Assembly: GCA_052387815.1 (NCBI GenBank)
Contig: JBQTIU010000057.1
Coordinates: 1 to 64,000, forward strand
DNA length: 64,000 nucleotides
Direction of reading: 5' to 3'
Source of the DNA: JBQTIU01 sp052387815
GTDB taxonomy: Bacteria; Pseudomonadota; Alphaproteobacteria; CACIAM-22H2
Shown here: positions 27,539 through 35,934 of the stretch, one piece after another
Position numbering within the stretch: position 1 is the stretch's first letter
How the letters are laid out: each line of letters opens with the position of its first letter
The notes under the pieces: model-generated
Databases searched by the model: none
What the model saw: only the letters and a program-made list of their open reading frames with translations
What the model was told of the DNA's origin: nothing
Position numbers and translations under genes: made by a program

Positions 27539-28489
27539 ATGATCGCCCTCGCCGATATCCGCGCCGCCGCCCAGCGCATCGCTCCCTACGTGCGCCGCAC
27601 GCCGCTCATCCATGCCTCTCCCGTCAAGACGCCGGCAAGCCCGCACGGGGCCTTGTCGCTGAAGCTCGAATCGCTGCAGGTGACCGGCTCGTTCAAGCCG
27701 CGCGGGGCGATCAACAAGCTGCTGTCGCTGCCGCGGGCCGAGGCGGCGCGCGGCATCGTCACCGCCTCGGGCGGCAATCACGGCCTCGGCGTCGCCTATG
27801 CCGGGGCGGTGGCCAAGGTGCCGGCCATCATCTACCTGCCCGAAAACGTGCCGGCGGCGAAGGTCGCCAAGCTCCAGAGCTGGGGCGCCCGCGTCGTGAT
27901 CGAGGGCGAGGTGTGGGACGACAGCAACCGCGCCGCGCTTGCCGCCGCCGCGCGCGAGGGGTTCGCCTATTTCCATCCCTTCGCCGATCCGGCGGTGATT
28001 GCCGGCCAGGGCACGGTCGGGCTGGAAATCCTCGCCGACGCGCCGCATCTCGACACCCTCGCGGTGGCGATCGGGGGCGGCGGTCTGATCTCCGGCATCG
28101 CGCTCGCCGCGCGGTCGATCAAGCCGTCGATCCGCGTCATCGGCGTCGAGCCGGTCGGCGCGCCGACCCTCTACGAGAGCCTCAAGGCGGGAAAACTGGT
28201 CGAGCTCGACGCCATCCGCACCGCGGCCGGCACGCTCGCCCCGCGCCAGAGCGCGGCGATCAACCTCGACCTCATCTCGCGGCACGTCGAGGAGATCGTA
28301 CTGGTCAGCGACGAAGAGATGCGCCGGGCGGCGCGCTGGCTGTGGTTCGAGCTCGGCGTCGCGGCCGAGATGGGCGGGGCGGCCGCCCTCGCCGCCCTCC
28401 TCGCCGGCAAGTACCGCCCGGGCGCGGGCGAGACCATCTGCGCCTTGGTGTGCGGCGCCGGCACCGACGGCAGCGAGGCGTCCGGCTGA
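27539..28489 (+). CDS. Threonine/serine dehydratase-like PLP enzyme
   Basis: This is a 316-residue fold-type II PLP enzyme. SLQVTGSFKPRGAINKLLSL near residue 43 carries the PLP Lys, TASGGNHGLGVAYAG near 75 is the Asn loop, and AIGGGGLISGIALAA near 180 is the phosphate-binding glycine loop. There is no C-terminal ACT domain, so it is of the catabolic or specialised type: threonine dehydratase, serine racemase or the hydroxyectoine-use EutB group. It starts 34 bases after the DegT gene. It faces a DoeB-like deacylase gene across a hairpin, which keeps an ectoine-type role open but unproven. Confidence 0.9.
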   Translation: MIALADIRAAAQRIAPYVRRTPLIHASPVKTPASPHGALSLKLESLQVTGSFKPRGAINKLLSLPRAEAARGIVTASGGNHGLGVAYAGAVAKVPAIIYLPENVPAAKVAKLQSWGARVVIEGEVWDDSNRAALAAAAREGFAYFHPFADPAVIAGQGTVGLEILADAPHLDTLAVAIGGGGLISGIALAARSIKPSIRVIGVEPVGAPTLYESLKAGKLVELDAIRTAAGTLAPRQSAAINLDLISRHVEEIVLVSDEEMRRAARWLWFELGVAAEMGGAAALAALLAGKYRPGAGETICALVCGAGTDGSEASG

Positions 28490-28494
28490 AGCCG

Positions 28495-28523
28495 AACCCC
28501 CCGCGCCCCGCGCGCCGGGGGTT
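28495..28523. terminator. Hairpin between convergent genes
   Basis: AACCCCCCGCGC pairs with GCGCCGGGGGTT (11 of 12) around a five-base loop. It starts six bases after the dehydratase stop codon and lies 12 bases from the end of the facing deacylase gene. It has no T tract, so termination would be weak or Rho-assisted. Confidence 0.5.
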
Positions 28524-28535
28524 GGATCGCCGGCC

Positions 28536-29549
28536 CTAATCCGCCTCGTAAGGGTTGAGCACGACGGCCACGCAGTTGCCGCGCACGGCGAGCCCCGGCG
28601 CGCGGCGGCAGAACAACAGGCCGGAGCGTTGGTAATAGGCGCGTTCGGGCTCGCGGCCGGGATCGTCGAGGAAGTTGATGCAGCCCGCCGCCTCGCCCTT
28701 CCTGACCTCGGTCAACAGCTTGTGGAACGGCTCGTAGATGCCGTTGGCCGGCGCGTAGACGTACGACTCGCCGTCGAGGATCCGCATCAGCCGCGTCGCG
28801 GGCGAGCCTTCCTTCTTGCCTCTGGGGGGCGCGAGCACGCCGAGATGCTCGAGCACGTTGTAGACGCCGGTTTCGCAGATGCGCAGGCCCTCGAGCGACA
28901 CCGCGCCGGCGCTGCCGAGTTCGGAGCCGACGACGATCAGGCCGCGCTTGAGCGCGGCCGCCGCCGAGGTGCGCGGCTCGCCGAGCGTGTCCATGACCAC
29001 GGTCAACGGGGCGCCGAATGCCAGCACCGCCTCAAGCGTCTTCCTGCGCAGGACCGGATCGTCGGGACGCTGCATCATCGCGCTCGGCACGATGTCGAGC
29101 GACGTGCCGCCCGAATGCAGATCCATGAACGCATCGCACATCGCGAACAGCACGCTGTCGATGTAGTGCGAAATCTGGTCGGTCGGCGTGCCGCGCGGGT
29201 CACCGGGGAAGGTGCGGTTCATGTTCTTGCCGTCGGCGGCAGAGACACGCCGTCCGGCGACCACCGCCGGCAGGTTGGCCGCGGGCAGGACGATCAGCCG
29301 CCCCCGCACCCGCTGGGGATCGAGGCCGCGGACGAGCCGCCCGAGCACGATCGGGCCTTCGTATTCGTCGCCGTGGTTGCCGCCCATCAACAGCACGCTC
29401 GGGCCCGTGCCGTTCTTGATCACGGCGATCGGGATCGGGATTACGCCCCAGGCGTCGGTGTGGGGCGAGAACGGCAGATTGAGGAACGAGATCTGCCGGC
29501 CGTTCTTATTGTAGACGATGTCGGTGAATATCGGCGACTTCACGGCCAT
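28536..29549 (-). CDS. Succinylglutamate desuccinylase/aspartoacylase-family deacylase (DoeB/EutE-like)
   Basis: This is a 337-residue zinc carboxypeptidase-like amidohydrolase. The zinc ligands are visible in LLMGGNHGDEYEGPIVLGRL near residue 55 (His, Glu) and AFMDLHSGGTSLD near 140 (His). KNMNRTFPGDPRGTPT near 110 supplies the substrate Arg. The closest remembered group is N-alpha-acetyl-diaminobutyrate deacetylase (DoeB/EutE) of ectoine breakdown. It follows a polar-amino-acid ABC importer in the same direction, so imported N-acylated amino acids may be its substrate. No EutC, EutD or ectoine-specific regulator is nearby, so the exact substrate is open. Confidence 0.87.
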   Translation of the reverse strand: MAVKSPIFTDIVYNKNGRQISFLNLPFSPHTDAWGVIPIPIAVIKNGTGPSVLLMGGNHGDEYEGPIVLGRLVRGLDPQRVRGRLIVLPAANLPAVVAGRRVSAADGKNMNRTFPGDPRGTPTDQISHYIDSVLFAMCDAFMDLHSGGTSLDIVPSAMMQRPDDPVLRRKTLEAVLAFGAPLTVVMDTLGEPRTSAAAALKRGLIVVGSELGSAGAVSLEGLRICETGVYNVLEHLGVLAPPRGKKEGSPATRLMRILDGESYVYAPANGIYEPFHKLLTEVRKGEAAGCINFLDDPGREPERAYYQRSGLLFCRRAPGLAVRGNCVAVVLNPYEAD

Positions 29550-29640
29550 GGGACGGCGCCCCCCTGCCTGGCTCGGTGGATACGGCCTCGATGGCGGCCG
29601 GCGGCGCGCGCCCTAAGGCTTGCCCCCTCGATGCGATCGC

Positions 29641-29676
29641 TCCGCTCACCCTCTGCGCGCGCAGGGGGCGAGCGGA
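29641..29676. repeat. Long hairpin after the second binding-protein gene
   Basis: TCCGCTCACCCTCTGCG and CGCAGGGGGCGAGCGGA form a 17-position stem with one mismatch and one G-U pair around a two-base loop. It lies 20 bases beyond the stop of the binding-protein gene (29696) and before the deacylase gene. No T tract follows; mRNA stabilisation is more likely than termination. Confidence 0.6.
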
Positions 29677-29695
29677 CACCGGCGCCAATCGGAGT

Positions 29696-30490
29696 TTAGA
29701 ACACCGGCAGTTCGGGCAGCTTCTGGCCCGCCCATTTCTCGAACAGCGCATTGAGGTCGCCGTTCAGCTTGTGGAAGTAGATGAACGTGTTCACCCATTG
29801 CAGCAGGTCCTGCTCGTGACGGCGCACGCCGATCGCGCCGGGCGAGACGCGGATCGGGAACTTGGTCTCCAGGTTCTTGGCCGGGTTCTTCCTGGCGATC
29901 TCGACGGCCAGGAGGTCGGCGGTGGCGATGATGTCGACCTGGCCGGAGATCAGGGCGGCCGTGGTCGTGGCGTCGTCCTCGAAGCGGGTCAGCTGGCTCC
30001 CCGCCGGCGCCAACCGCGTGAAGTCCACGTCCTGGGTGGTGCCGCGGGTGATCCCGACCTTGAAGCCCCTGGTCTCGGCCATGTTCGTGATCTTCTTGTC
30101 CTTGGGGCCCATCACCACCAGGCTCAGCGCCACGTAGGGGATCGAGAAGGACACCGACAGCGCGCGCTGCGGCGTGATGCCGAAGGTGGCGACCACGATA
30201 TCGACCTTGTTGGTGAGCAGGAACGGAATGCGATTGGGCCCCGTCAGCGGCACGATCTCGAGCTCGACCCCGAGATCCTTGGCGATCAGCTTGGCGACGT
30301 CGACGTCGTAGCCGTCGGGCTTCTGGTCCTTGTCGGTGAGGCCATAGGGCGGCACGCCGAGGTCGATGCCGATCAGCACTTTCTTGCGCTTGATGATGTC
30401 ATCGAGGCTCGCCGCGGACGCGGCAGCCGGCGCCAGCGCCATGACGGCGGCGGCGAGAAGCGAAACGAGCGATCCGGTTATGCGTGTCAT
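29696..30490 (-). CDS. Polar amino acid-type periplasmic binding protein (cluster 2)
   Basis: This is a 264-residue SBP_bac_3 protein. A signal peptide (VSLLAAAVMALAPAAASAAS) is followed by VLIGIDLGVPPYGLTDKDQK near residue 35 and NRIPFLLTNKVDIVVATFGI near 85, the ligand-binding strands. It is related to the cluster 1 protein at 16618-17418 (shared IIKxKKxxI start and PNRIP segment) but clearly diverged. It is the fourth gene of a permease-permease-ATPase-binding protein operon that continues into the deacylase. A strong hairpin follows the gene. Confidence 0.93.
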   Translation of the reverse strand: MTRITGSLVSLLAAAVMALAPAAASAASLDDIIKRKKVLIGIDLGVPPYGLTDKDQKPDGYDVDVAKLIAKDLGVELEIVPLTGPNRIPFLLTNKVDIVVATFGITPQRALSVSFSIPYVALSLVVMGPKDKKITNMAETRGFKVGITRGTTQDVDFTRLAPAGSQLTRFEDDATTTAALISGQVDIIATADLLAVEIARKNPAKNLETKFPIRVSPGAIGVRRHEQDLLQWVNTFIYFHKLNGDLNALFEKWAGQKLPELPVF

Positions 30491-30523
30491 GTTGTCCTCC
30501 TTACGTTGGTGGCATGAAATCGT

Positions 30524-31252
30524 TCACAGGACGGAGCCGATGAAGGTTTCCAGCTCCGCCGTCTTCGGGCTCGCGAAGATCTCGGCCGGCGGGCCCGACT
30601 CCCAGACCCGCCCCTGATGCATGAACACGACCTTGTCGGCGACGTTGCGCGCGAACCCCATCTCGTGGGTGACGAGGATCATGGTCATGCCCTGGCGCGC
30701 CAGATCCTCGAGCACCTTGAGCACCTCGCCGATCAGCTCCGGGTCGAGCGCCGAGGTGATCTCGTCGAACAGCATCACCTTGGGCGCCATCGCCAGCGAA
30801 CGCGCGATGGCGACGCGCTGCTGCTGCCCGCCGGAGAGTTCGTCGGGATAGGCATCGATCTTGTCCTCGAGGCCGACCTGGCGCAGCACCTCGTGGGCGA
30901 TCGCCCGGGCTTCGGCGAGCGGCATCTTCTTCACCACCGTGGGCGCCAGCGTGATGTTGCGCTCCACGCTCAGATGCGGAAACAGGTTGTAGCTCTGGAA
31001 GACGATGCCGACCTTCTGCCGCAGCGCCCGCAGATCCGCGGCGGCCGAATTGACCACGTCGCCGTCGACCCGGATCTCGCCGGCCTGGATCGGCTCGAGC
31101 CCGTTGATGCAGCGCAGGAGCGTGCTCTTGCCCGAGCCGCTGCGGCCGATGATCGCCGCCACCTCGCCGGCCTCGATCTCCAGCGACACGTCCCTGAGCA
31201 CGGCGAGCTTCCCGAAGCTCTTATGGACCCTGGCTATCCGAATGACCGACAT
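30524..31252 (-). CDS. Polar amino acid-type ABC transporter ATPase (cluster 2)
   Basis: This is a 242-residue GlnQ-type ATPase. Walker A is IIGRSGSGKSTLLRCINGL near residue 36, Q-loop VFQSYNLFPHLS near 86, signature LSGGQQQRVAIARSLAM near 138, and Walker B VMLFDEITSALDPELIG near 158. The chosen start MSVIRIARVHKSFGK matches the cluster 1 paralogue in length; a longer frame adds 23 residues. It overlaps the preceding permease by 32 bases, the same overlap as in cluster 1, pointing to descent of the two operons from a common ancestor. Confidence 0.95.
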   Translation of the reverse strand: MSVIRIARVHKSFGKLAVLRDVSLEIEAGEVAAIIGRSGSGKSTLLRCINGLEPIQAGEIRVDGDVVNSAAADLRALRQKVGIVFQSYNLFPHLSVERNITLAPTVVKKMPLAEARAIAHEVLRQVGLEDKIDAYPDELSGGQQQRVAIARSLAMAPKVMLFDEITSALDPELIGEVLKVLEDLARQGMTMILVTHEMGFARNVADKVVFMHQGRVWESGPPAEIFASPKTAELETFIGSVL

Positions 31253-31904
31253 GGAGTCTCCGTTCGAGCCGCCGGGCGAGGGCCGACAGCGGAAAGCATA
31301 ACGAAAAATACAGCGCCGCAACCACCATGAACACGACGAAGGGCTCGAACGTCGCGTTGTTGATGATCTGCCCGGCGCGGGTCAATTCGATATAGCCGAC
31401 GATCGAGGCGAGCGACGTGTTCTTCACGACCTGGACGAGGAACCCGACCGTCGGCGGAATGGCGATGCGCGCCGCCTGCGGCAGGATCACGTAGCGCATC
31501 TGCTGCAGGAAGCCGAGGCCGAGCGACGCCGAGGCCTCCCACTGCGCCTTCACAATCGCCTGGATGCAGCCGCGCCAGATCTCGCCGAGGAAGGCAGCGG
31601 CATAGAGCGTGAGCGCGACACTCGCCGCCGCCAGCGCCGGCACGTCGTAGCCCATGATGCCGAAGCCGAAATAGACGATGAAGATCTGCATCAGCAAGGG
31701 CGTGCCTTGGAAGAGCTGGATGTAGCCGAAGGCGAGATACGGCATGAGCCGGCCCGCAAGCCTGCGCCCCGGCAGGACCCGCGCGACGGCGATGACGAAG
31801 CCGATCGCGCCGCCGCCGCAGAAGGCGATCAGCGATAGCATGATCGTCCATCGCGTCGCCAGGACCAGGTAAAAGAACTCGCCGGTCGAAAAATCGCGGA
31901 TCAC
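31221..31904 (-). CDS. Polar amino acid-type ABC permease (cluster 2, second)
   Basis: This is a 227-residue permease with a GTG start at 31902-31904 (VIRDFSTGEFFYLVLATRW) and an excellent GGGGAGG site seven bases upstream. The EAA loop is QWEASASLGLGFLQQMRYVI then LPQAARIAIPPTVGF. It overlaps the first permease by four bases (GTGA) and the ATPase by 32. It pairs with the permease at 31901-32740. Confidence 0.92.
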   Translation of the reverse strand: MIRDFSTGEFFYLVLATRWTIMLSLIAFCGGGAIGFVIAVARVLPGRRLAGRLMPYLAFGYIQLFQGTPLLMQIFIVYFGFGIMGYDVPALAAASVALTLYAAAFLGEIWRGCIQAIVKAQWEASASLGLGFLQQMRYVILPQAARIAIPPTVGFLVQVVKNTSLASIVGYIELTRAGQIINNATFEPFVVFMVVAALYFSLCFPLSALARRLERRLHVGHSDSQGP

Positions 31905-32740
31905 GGCGGCGCCTCCCCGCGCTGTCCGCCCACGGCGCCGGGCGAGCCATCGACCGCCCCGACCCCGGCCCGCCCCCGTCGACGGGCCGGGGCAAAGGCG
32001 TGCGCGCGCAGGAGGTCTCCTCCCCCCTCGCGCGAGCGGCCGACGCCGGGGGCGACATCCCCTCGACGCGAACCCCGCCGGTGGCGCCGGAAGGCGACCG
32101 CGTGAATGGCATGGAACAAGGCGCGAAACATCAGCGCCAGCCCGAGATACATGAAGGTGATGACGAAATAGATCTCGAAGCTGCGATAGGTGCGCGACTG
32201 CAGGAAATGGGCGGCGAAGGTCAGCTCCTCGGCGGAAATCTGCGAGACCACGCTCGAGGCCAGCATCAGGAGCACGAACTGGCTGGCGAGCGCCGGATAG
32301 ACGATCTTGAGCGCCGGAAACATGACGATGTAGCGGATCACGTGCAGCTTCGACAGGCCCAGCGACAGCCCGGCCTCGATCTGGCCCTTCGGGATCGCCT
32401 CGATGCCGGCGCGCACGATCTCGGTCGAATAGGCGCCGAGATTCATGACCATGGTGCCGAGCGCCGCCTGGCCGGCGGTCATTTTCACGCCGATGCTGGG
32501 CAGGCCGAAAAAGACGATGAAGAGCTGGACCAGGAACGGCGTGTTGCGGATCGCCTCGACATAGGCGCCCGCGATCCAGCGCAGCGGCTTCACGCTCGAG
32601 GTCCGCGCCAGCGCGCCGAGGATGCCCACGCCGAGCCCGAGAGCGATCGCCGTCAGCGACAGCTTGGTGGTGAGCCAAGCCCCGAACAGCAGCGCGTCGA
32701 TATTGTCGAAGACGACGCCGAACTGGAATTCGTAAGTCAC
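31901..32740 (-). CDS. Polar amino acid-type ABC permease (cluster 2, first) with long C-terminal tail
   Basis: This is a 279-residue permease starting at GTG (VTYEFQFGVVFDNIDALLFG). The core contains AYVEAIRNTPFLVQLFIVFF and the EAA segment QIEAGLSLGLSKLHVIRYIV. The paralogue at 15858-16529 ends after the last membrane helix at 223 residues. This one continues for about 55 residues of Gly/Arg/Ala-rich sequence with no membrane character. The tail runs exactly to the GTGA overlap with the next permease, so it may simply be open frame kept by coupling. Confidence 0.9.
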   Translation of the reverse strand: MTYEFQFGVVFDNIDALLFGAWLTTKLSLTAIALGLGVGILGALARTSSVKPLRWIAGAYVEAIRNTPFLVQLFIVFFGLPSIGVKMTAGQAALGTMVMNLGAYSTEIVRAGIEAIPKGQIEAGLSLGLSKLHVIRYIVMFPALKIVYPALASQFVLLMLASSVVSQISAEELTFAAHFLQSRTYRSFEIYFVITFMYLGLALMFRALFHAIHAVAFRRHRRGSRRGDVAPGVGRSREGGGDLLRAHAFAPARRRGRAGVGAVDGSPGAVGGQRGEAPP

Positions 32741-32757
32741 GCCTCAGGCCCCGCTCG

Positions 32758-33966
32758 TCAGCCGCCGATGATGCCTCCGAACGGTATCCACTGCTTGCCG
32801 TCGAAGCGGATCAACTGGCCCTGTCCCAGCGGCTCGAAATCGTCCGGGCCGGTGTCGATCTTGATGCCGGGCAACAGCATCGGCACCGTCAAGTCCTTGA
32901 TGCCTGCCGCCTGCCGCATCACGTTTTCGCGGCTGAGGTCGTCGCCGGATTGGCGCAGGACATGCTCCAGGGTCTTGGCGGCGATATAGCCGTAGGCGTT
33001 CAAGGTTTCGGAAAGGTTGCCGTCGGGGTAGTACTTCTTCATGAAGGCGACCCACTCCTTGTAATCGGCGCCGTCATGCCAGACCGCCGCGCTGGGGTCC
33101 TTGAAGTACTGGAACGAAATGACGCCCACGGCCTTGTCCGGACCGGCGGGGGTCAAGACCGCGGCCACGGAATTGGACACGCTGTTGAGGAAATGGGTCG
33201 GCTTCCAGTCGATGTCGTGCGCCTTGCGGATCGCCATGGCGGCGAATTTCGGCGTCGTGATGTTGAGGAAGACGTTGGCGCCGCTCGCCTTCAGGCTGAC
33301 GATCTGCGAATCGATGGTCGGATCCGTCACCTCGTAGGTGACCTGCGAGACGACCATCGACTTCGCCTTGTCGCCGAGCCCGTCGAGGAGACCCTTGAGG
33401 TAGTCCTTGCCGTAATCGTCGTTCTGGTAGAGGACGCCGATGCGCGCCCCGGCCATGCGCTCGAGGATGTACTTGGCGTAGATCTTGGCCTCGGTCTGGT
33501 AGCTCGGCACGAAGCCCATGGTCCACGGGAAGTTCTTGGGGTCGTTCCATTTCGTCGCCCCGGTGGCGGAGAAGAGTTGCGGCACCTGCTTGGCATTGAG
33601 GTATCTGTGGACGGCCGAGTTGCCGGGGGTGCCGAGCAGCTGGAAGATCAGCAGCACCTCGTCCTGTTCGACCAGCCGGCGCACCTGTTCGACCGTCTTG
33701 GGCGGGCTGTAGCCGTCATCGAGGGTGATGAAGGTGATCTTGCGGCCGTTGATGCCGCCCTTTTCCTTGTTGAGCATCTCGAAATAGGCGGCTTCGACCC
33801 GGCCGATCGTCCCGTAGGCCGAGGCCGGGCCGCTGTAGGGCATGGTCTGGCCGATCCTGATCTCGGTGTCGCTGGCGCCGGGCCCGTATTTCTTCTGGGC
33901 CGCGGCCGGGCCCGCGGCCAGCGCCACAAGGGCGGCCGCGAGGAAGAGCGTCGGCAGTCTCGACAT
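32758..33966 (-). CDS. Branched-chain amino acid-type (LivK-like) binding protein
   Basis: This is a 402-residue periplasmic type I binding protein (Peripla_BP_6). The signal peptide is MSRLPTLFLAAALVALAAGP then AAAQ. The mature part opens TEIRIGQTMPYSGPASAYGT, the usual ligand-loop pattern, and contains GVLYQNDDYGKDYLKGLLDG near residue 172. In diverse members such proteins bind branched-chain amino acids, aromatic acids, amides or short organic acids. It is encoded with LivM, LivH and LivG and a CoA-linked catabolic set, so an organic acid ligand is plausible. The start is 27 codons into the longest frame, at the signal peptide. Confidence 0.94.
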   Translation of the reverse strand: MSRLPTLFLAAALVALAAGPAAAQKKYGPGASDTEIRIGQTMPYSGPASAYGTIGRVEAAYFEMLNKEKGGINGRKITFITLDDGYSPPKTVEQVRRLVEQDEVLLIFQLLGTPGNSAVHRYLNAKQVPQLFSATGATKWNDPKNFPWTMGFVPSYQTEAKIYAKYILERMAGARIGVLYQNDDYGKDYLKGLLDGLGDKAKSMVVSQVTYEVTDPTIDSQIVSLKASGANVFLNITTPKFAAMAIRKAHDIDWKPTHFLNSVSNSVAAVLTPAGPDKAVGVISFQYFKDPSAAVWHDGADYKEWVAFMKKYYPDGNLSETLNAYGYIAAKTLEHVLRQSGDDLSRENVMRQAAGIKDLTVPMLLPGIKIDTGPDDFEPLGQGQLIRFDGKQWIPFGGIIGG

Positions 33967-33988
33967 GGGTGTCTCCCTTTCTTGGAGG

Positions 33989-35002
33989 TCAACGGCGGCC
34001 GGCATCGCCGGGGTTCGCGGCCGGCGGCGGAGCGGGGCGGCGGGCAAGGCGCGCCCAGGCGCTATGCACCAGGCCGGCGGCCCCGGCCGGCATTATATAC
34101 ATGCAGAGGATCAGGACCACGCCGTAGATCGCCCACGGCGCCGCCTTCGACAGGCTGTCGGCGAGGTTGGGCACGAACTGGATGAACAGGCCGCCCCACA
34201 CCGCCCCGGACAGCGAGGCCAGCCCGCCGACCACCACGCCGACGACAAAGCCCAGCGACACGAACACCGTGAAGCTGTCGGGGGCCACGAACTGGACGAC
34301 GATCGCCGACAGCGCGCCGGCGATGCCGGTATACATGGCGCTCACCCCGAAGGTCAGCGACTTGAGATGCGCGGTGTTCACCCCCATGCAGGAGGCGGCG
34401 AGCGGATGGTCGCGGATCGCCACCATCGCGCGCCCGGTGCGCCCCTCGAGCAGGTTGCGGGCGAAGGCGAACATGAGCGCGGCGACGCCGAGCGTGAAGC
34501 AGTAGAGCCATTGGTCCTGGCTGAGGGGGAGGCCGAACGGCGCCTCGGGCTTGAGGACGACGATCCCCTGCACCCCGCCCGTCCACTCGGCGAGCGCCCG
34601 GTACTTGAGGAGCTGCGGCAGCGCCACCGCCAGCGCGAATGTGGCGAGCGCGAGGTACAGGCCCTCGAGCCGCAACGCCGGCAGGCCGAACAGGAACCCG
34701 GCGAGCAGGCACACCGCGCCGGCGGCCGGCAGGGTCGCGTAATAGGGCACGCCGAAGCGGTCCATGAGGATGGCCGCCGTGTAGGCGCCAAGCGCATAGA
34801 AGGCGCCGTGCCCGAGCGAAATCTGGCCGGTGTAGCCGGTCAAGAGGTTGAGCCCGAGGAGCGCGATCGCATAGACGAGCGCCATGGTGAGCTGGAACAG
34901 CCGGTAGTCGGACAGCAACAGCGGCACGAGCAGCGCGAAAGCGAGCACAGCCGCGAGGCCGGCCAGGCGCGCCGCCGCCGTCTCGATGATGGGCCAAGGC
35001 AT
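33989..35002 (-). CDS. livM: Branched-chain amino acid-type ABC permease LivM
   Basis: This is a 337-residue inner-membrane permease with eight to ten hydrophobic segments. LLGLNLLTGYTGQISLGHGA near residue 48 is the characteristic LivM/LivH motif, and SCMGVNTAHLKSLTFGVSAM near 207 the conserved cytoplasmic loop. It begins three bases after the livH stop. It pairs with LivH to form the channel for the LivK-like protein downstream. The symbol denotes family, not a proven substrate. Confidence 0.92.
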   Translation of the reverse strand: MPWPIIETAAARLAGLAAVLAFALLVPLLLSDYRLFQLTMALVYAIALLGLNLLTGYTGQISLGHGAFYALGAYTAAILMDRFGVPYYATLPAAGAVCLLAGFLFGLPALRLEGLYLALATFALAVALPQLLKYRALAEWTGGVQGIVVLKPEAPFGLPLSQDQWLYCFTLGVAALMFAFARNLLEGRTGRAMVAIRDHPLAASCMGVNTAHLKSLTFGVSAMYTGIAGALSAIVVQFVAPDSFTVFVSLGFVVGVVVGGLASLSGAVWGGLFIQFVPNLADSLSKAAPWAIYGVVLILCMYIMPAGAAGLVHSAWARLARRPAPPPAANPGDAGRR

Positions 35003-35005
35003 GGC

Positions 35006-35878
35006 TCAGACCCGCCTCGTCACGGCCCGGCCGAATAGGCCGTGCGGTTTCACCACCAGCACGCCGACGATCAGAGTGAGCGCCACGGTCAGCTTGAGCT
35101 CGGTGCCGACGACATAGGCGCCCATGAGGTTTTCGAGGATGCCGACCATGAAGCCGCCGACGACGGCGCCCGGCGGGCTGTCGATGCCGCCGAGGACCGC
35201 GGCGGCGAAGGCATAGATGAGGATGCCCGCCATCATGTTGGGGTCGAGGAAGACGATCGGCGCCACCATCATGCCGGCGACGGTGCCGATCGCCGCCGCC
35301 AATCCCCAGCCCAGCGCCAGCATCCAGCCGACCCGGATGCCGACCAGGCGGCTGGATGCCGGATCCTGCGCCGCCGCCCGCATCGCCAGGCCCAGCCAGG
35401 TGAAGCGGAAGAAGGCATAGAGCAACCCCACGACCGCCAGCGTGACCAGAATGGCGCCGGCCTCGTGGGCGCCCATGTAGGGGTTGCCGAACGGCGGGGC
35501 GGCCGGGAACGGGCTGGGAAAGGCCTTGACGACGTACGAGAACATCCAGCCGGCCAGCGAATTGAAGATGACCAGGAGACCGATGCAGACGATCACCGCC
35601 GACAAAACGTTGGCGTTCTCGACCGGGCGGACGACCGCGCGCTCGATCGCCGCGCCGCCCGCGAAGGCGATGACGAGCGTGAGCGCGAACGCCGCCCAGT
35701 ACGGGAGGCCGGCCTCGAGCAGCGACCAGGCGATGTAGGTCGCGAACATCGCCATCTCGCCCTGGGCGAAGTTCACGAGACCCGTCGCCCGGTGGATCAT
35801 GACCAGCGCCAGCGCGAGGCTGGCGTAGATGCCGCCGCTGGCCAGCCCCGCCGCCACCTGATGCAGGAACGCCTCCAT
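35006..35878 (-). CDS. livH: Branched-chain amino acid-type ABC permease LivH
   Basis: This is a 290-residue permease. GGIYASLALALVMIHRATGL near residues 15-34 and VNFAQGEMAMFATYIAW after it are the LivH signature. LVGIRVGWMLALGWGLAAAI near 185 is the conserved loop. The ATG at 35876-35878 is preferred to a TTG one codon earlier. It lies 56 bases downstream of the LivG ATPase gene and is coupled to livM. Confidence 0.92.
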   Translation of the reverse strand: MEAFLHQVAAGLASGGIYASLALALVMIHRATGLVNFAQGEMAMFATYIAWSLLEAGLPYWAAFALTLVIAFAGGAAIERAVVRPVENANVLSAVIVCIGLLVIFNSLAGWMFSYVVKAFPSPFPAAPPFGNPYMGAHEAGAILVTLAVVGLLYAFFRFTWLGLAMRAAAQDPASSRLVGIRVGWMLALGWGLAAAIGTVAGMMVAPIVFLDPNMMAGILIYAFAAAVLGGIDSPPGAVVGGFMVGILENLMGAYVVGTELKLTVALTLIVGVLVVKPHGLFGRAVTRRV

Positions 35879-35934
35879 CAACGGTCAGTGGCCGGGGTCT
35901 CGGCAGCGAAGCCACTCGTGCCCGCCGGCCGCCA

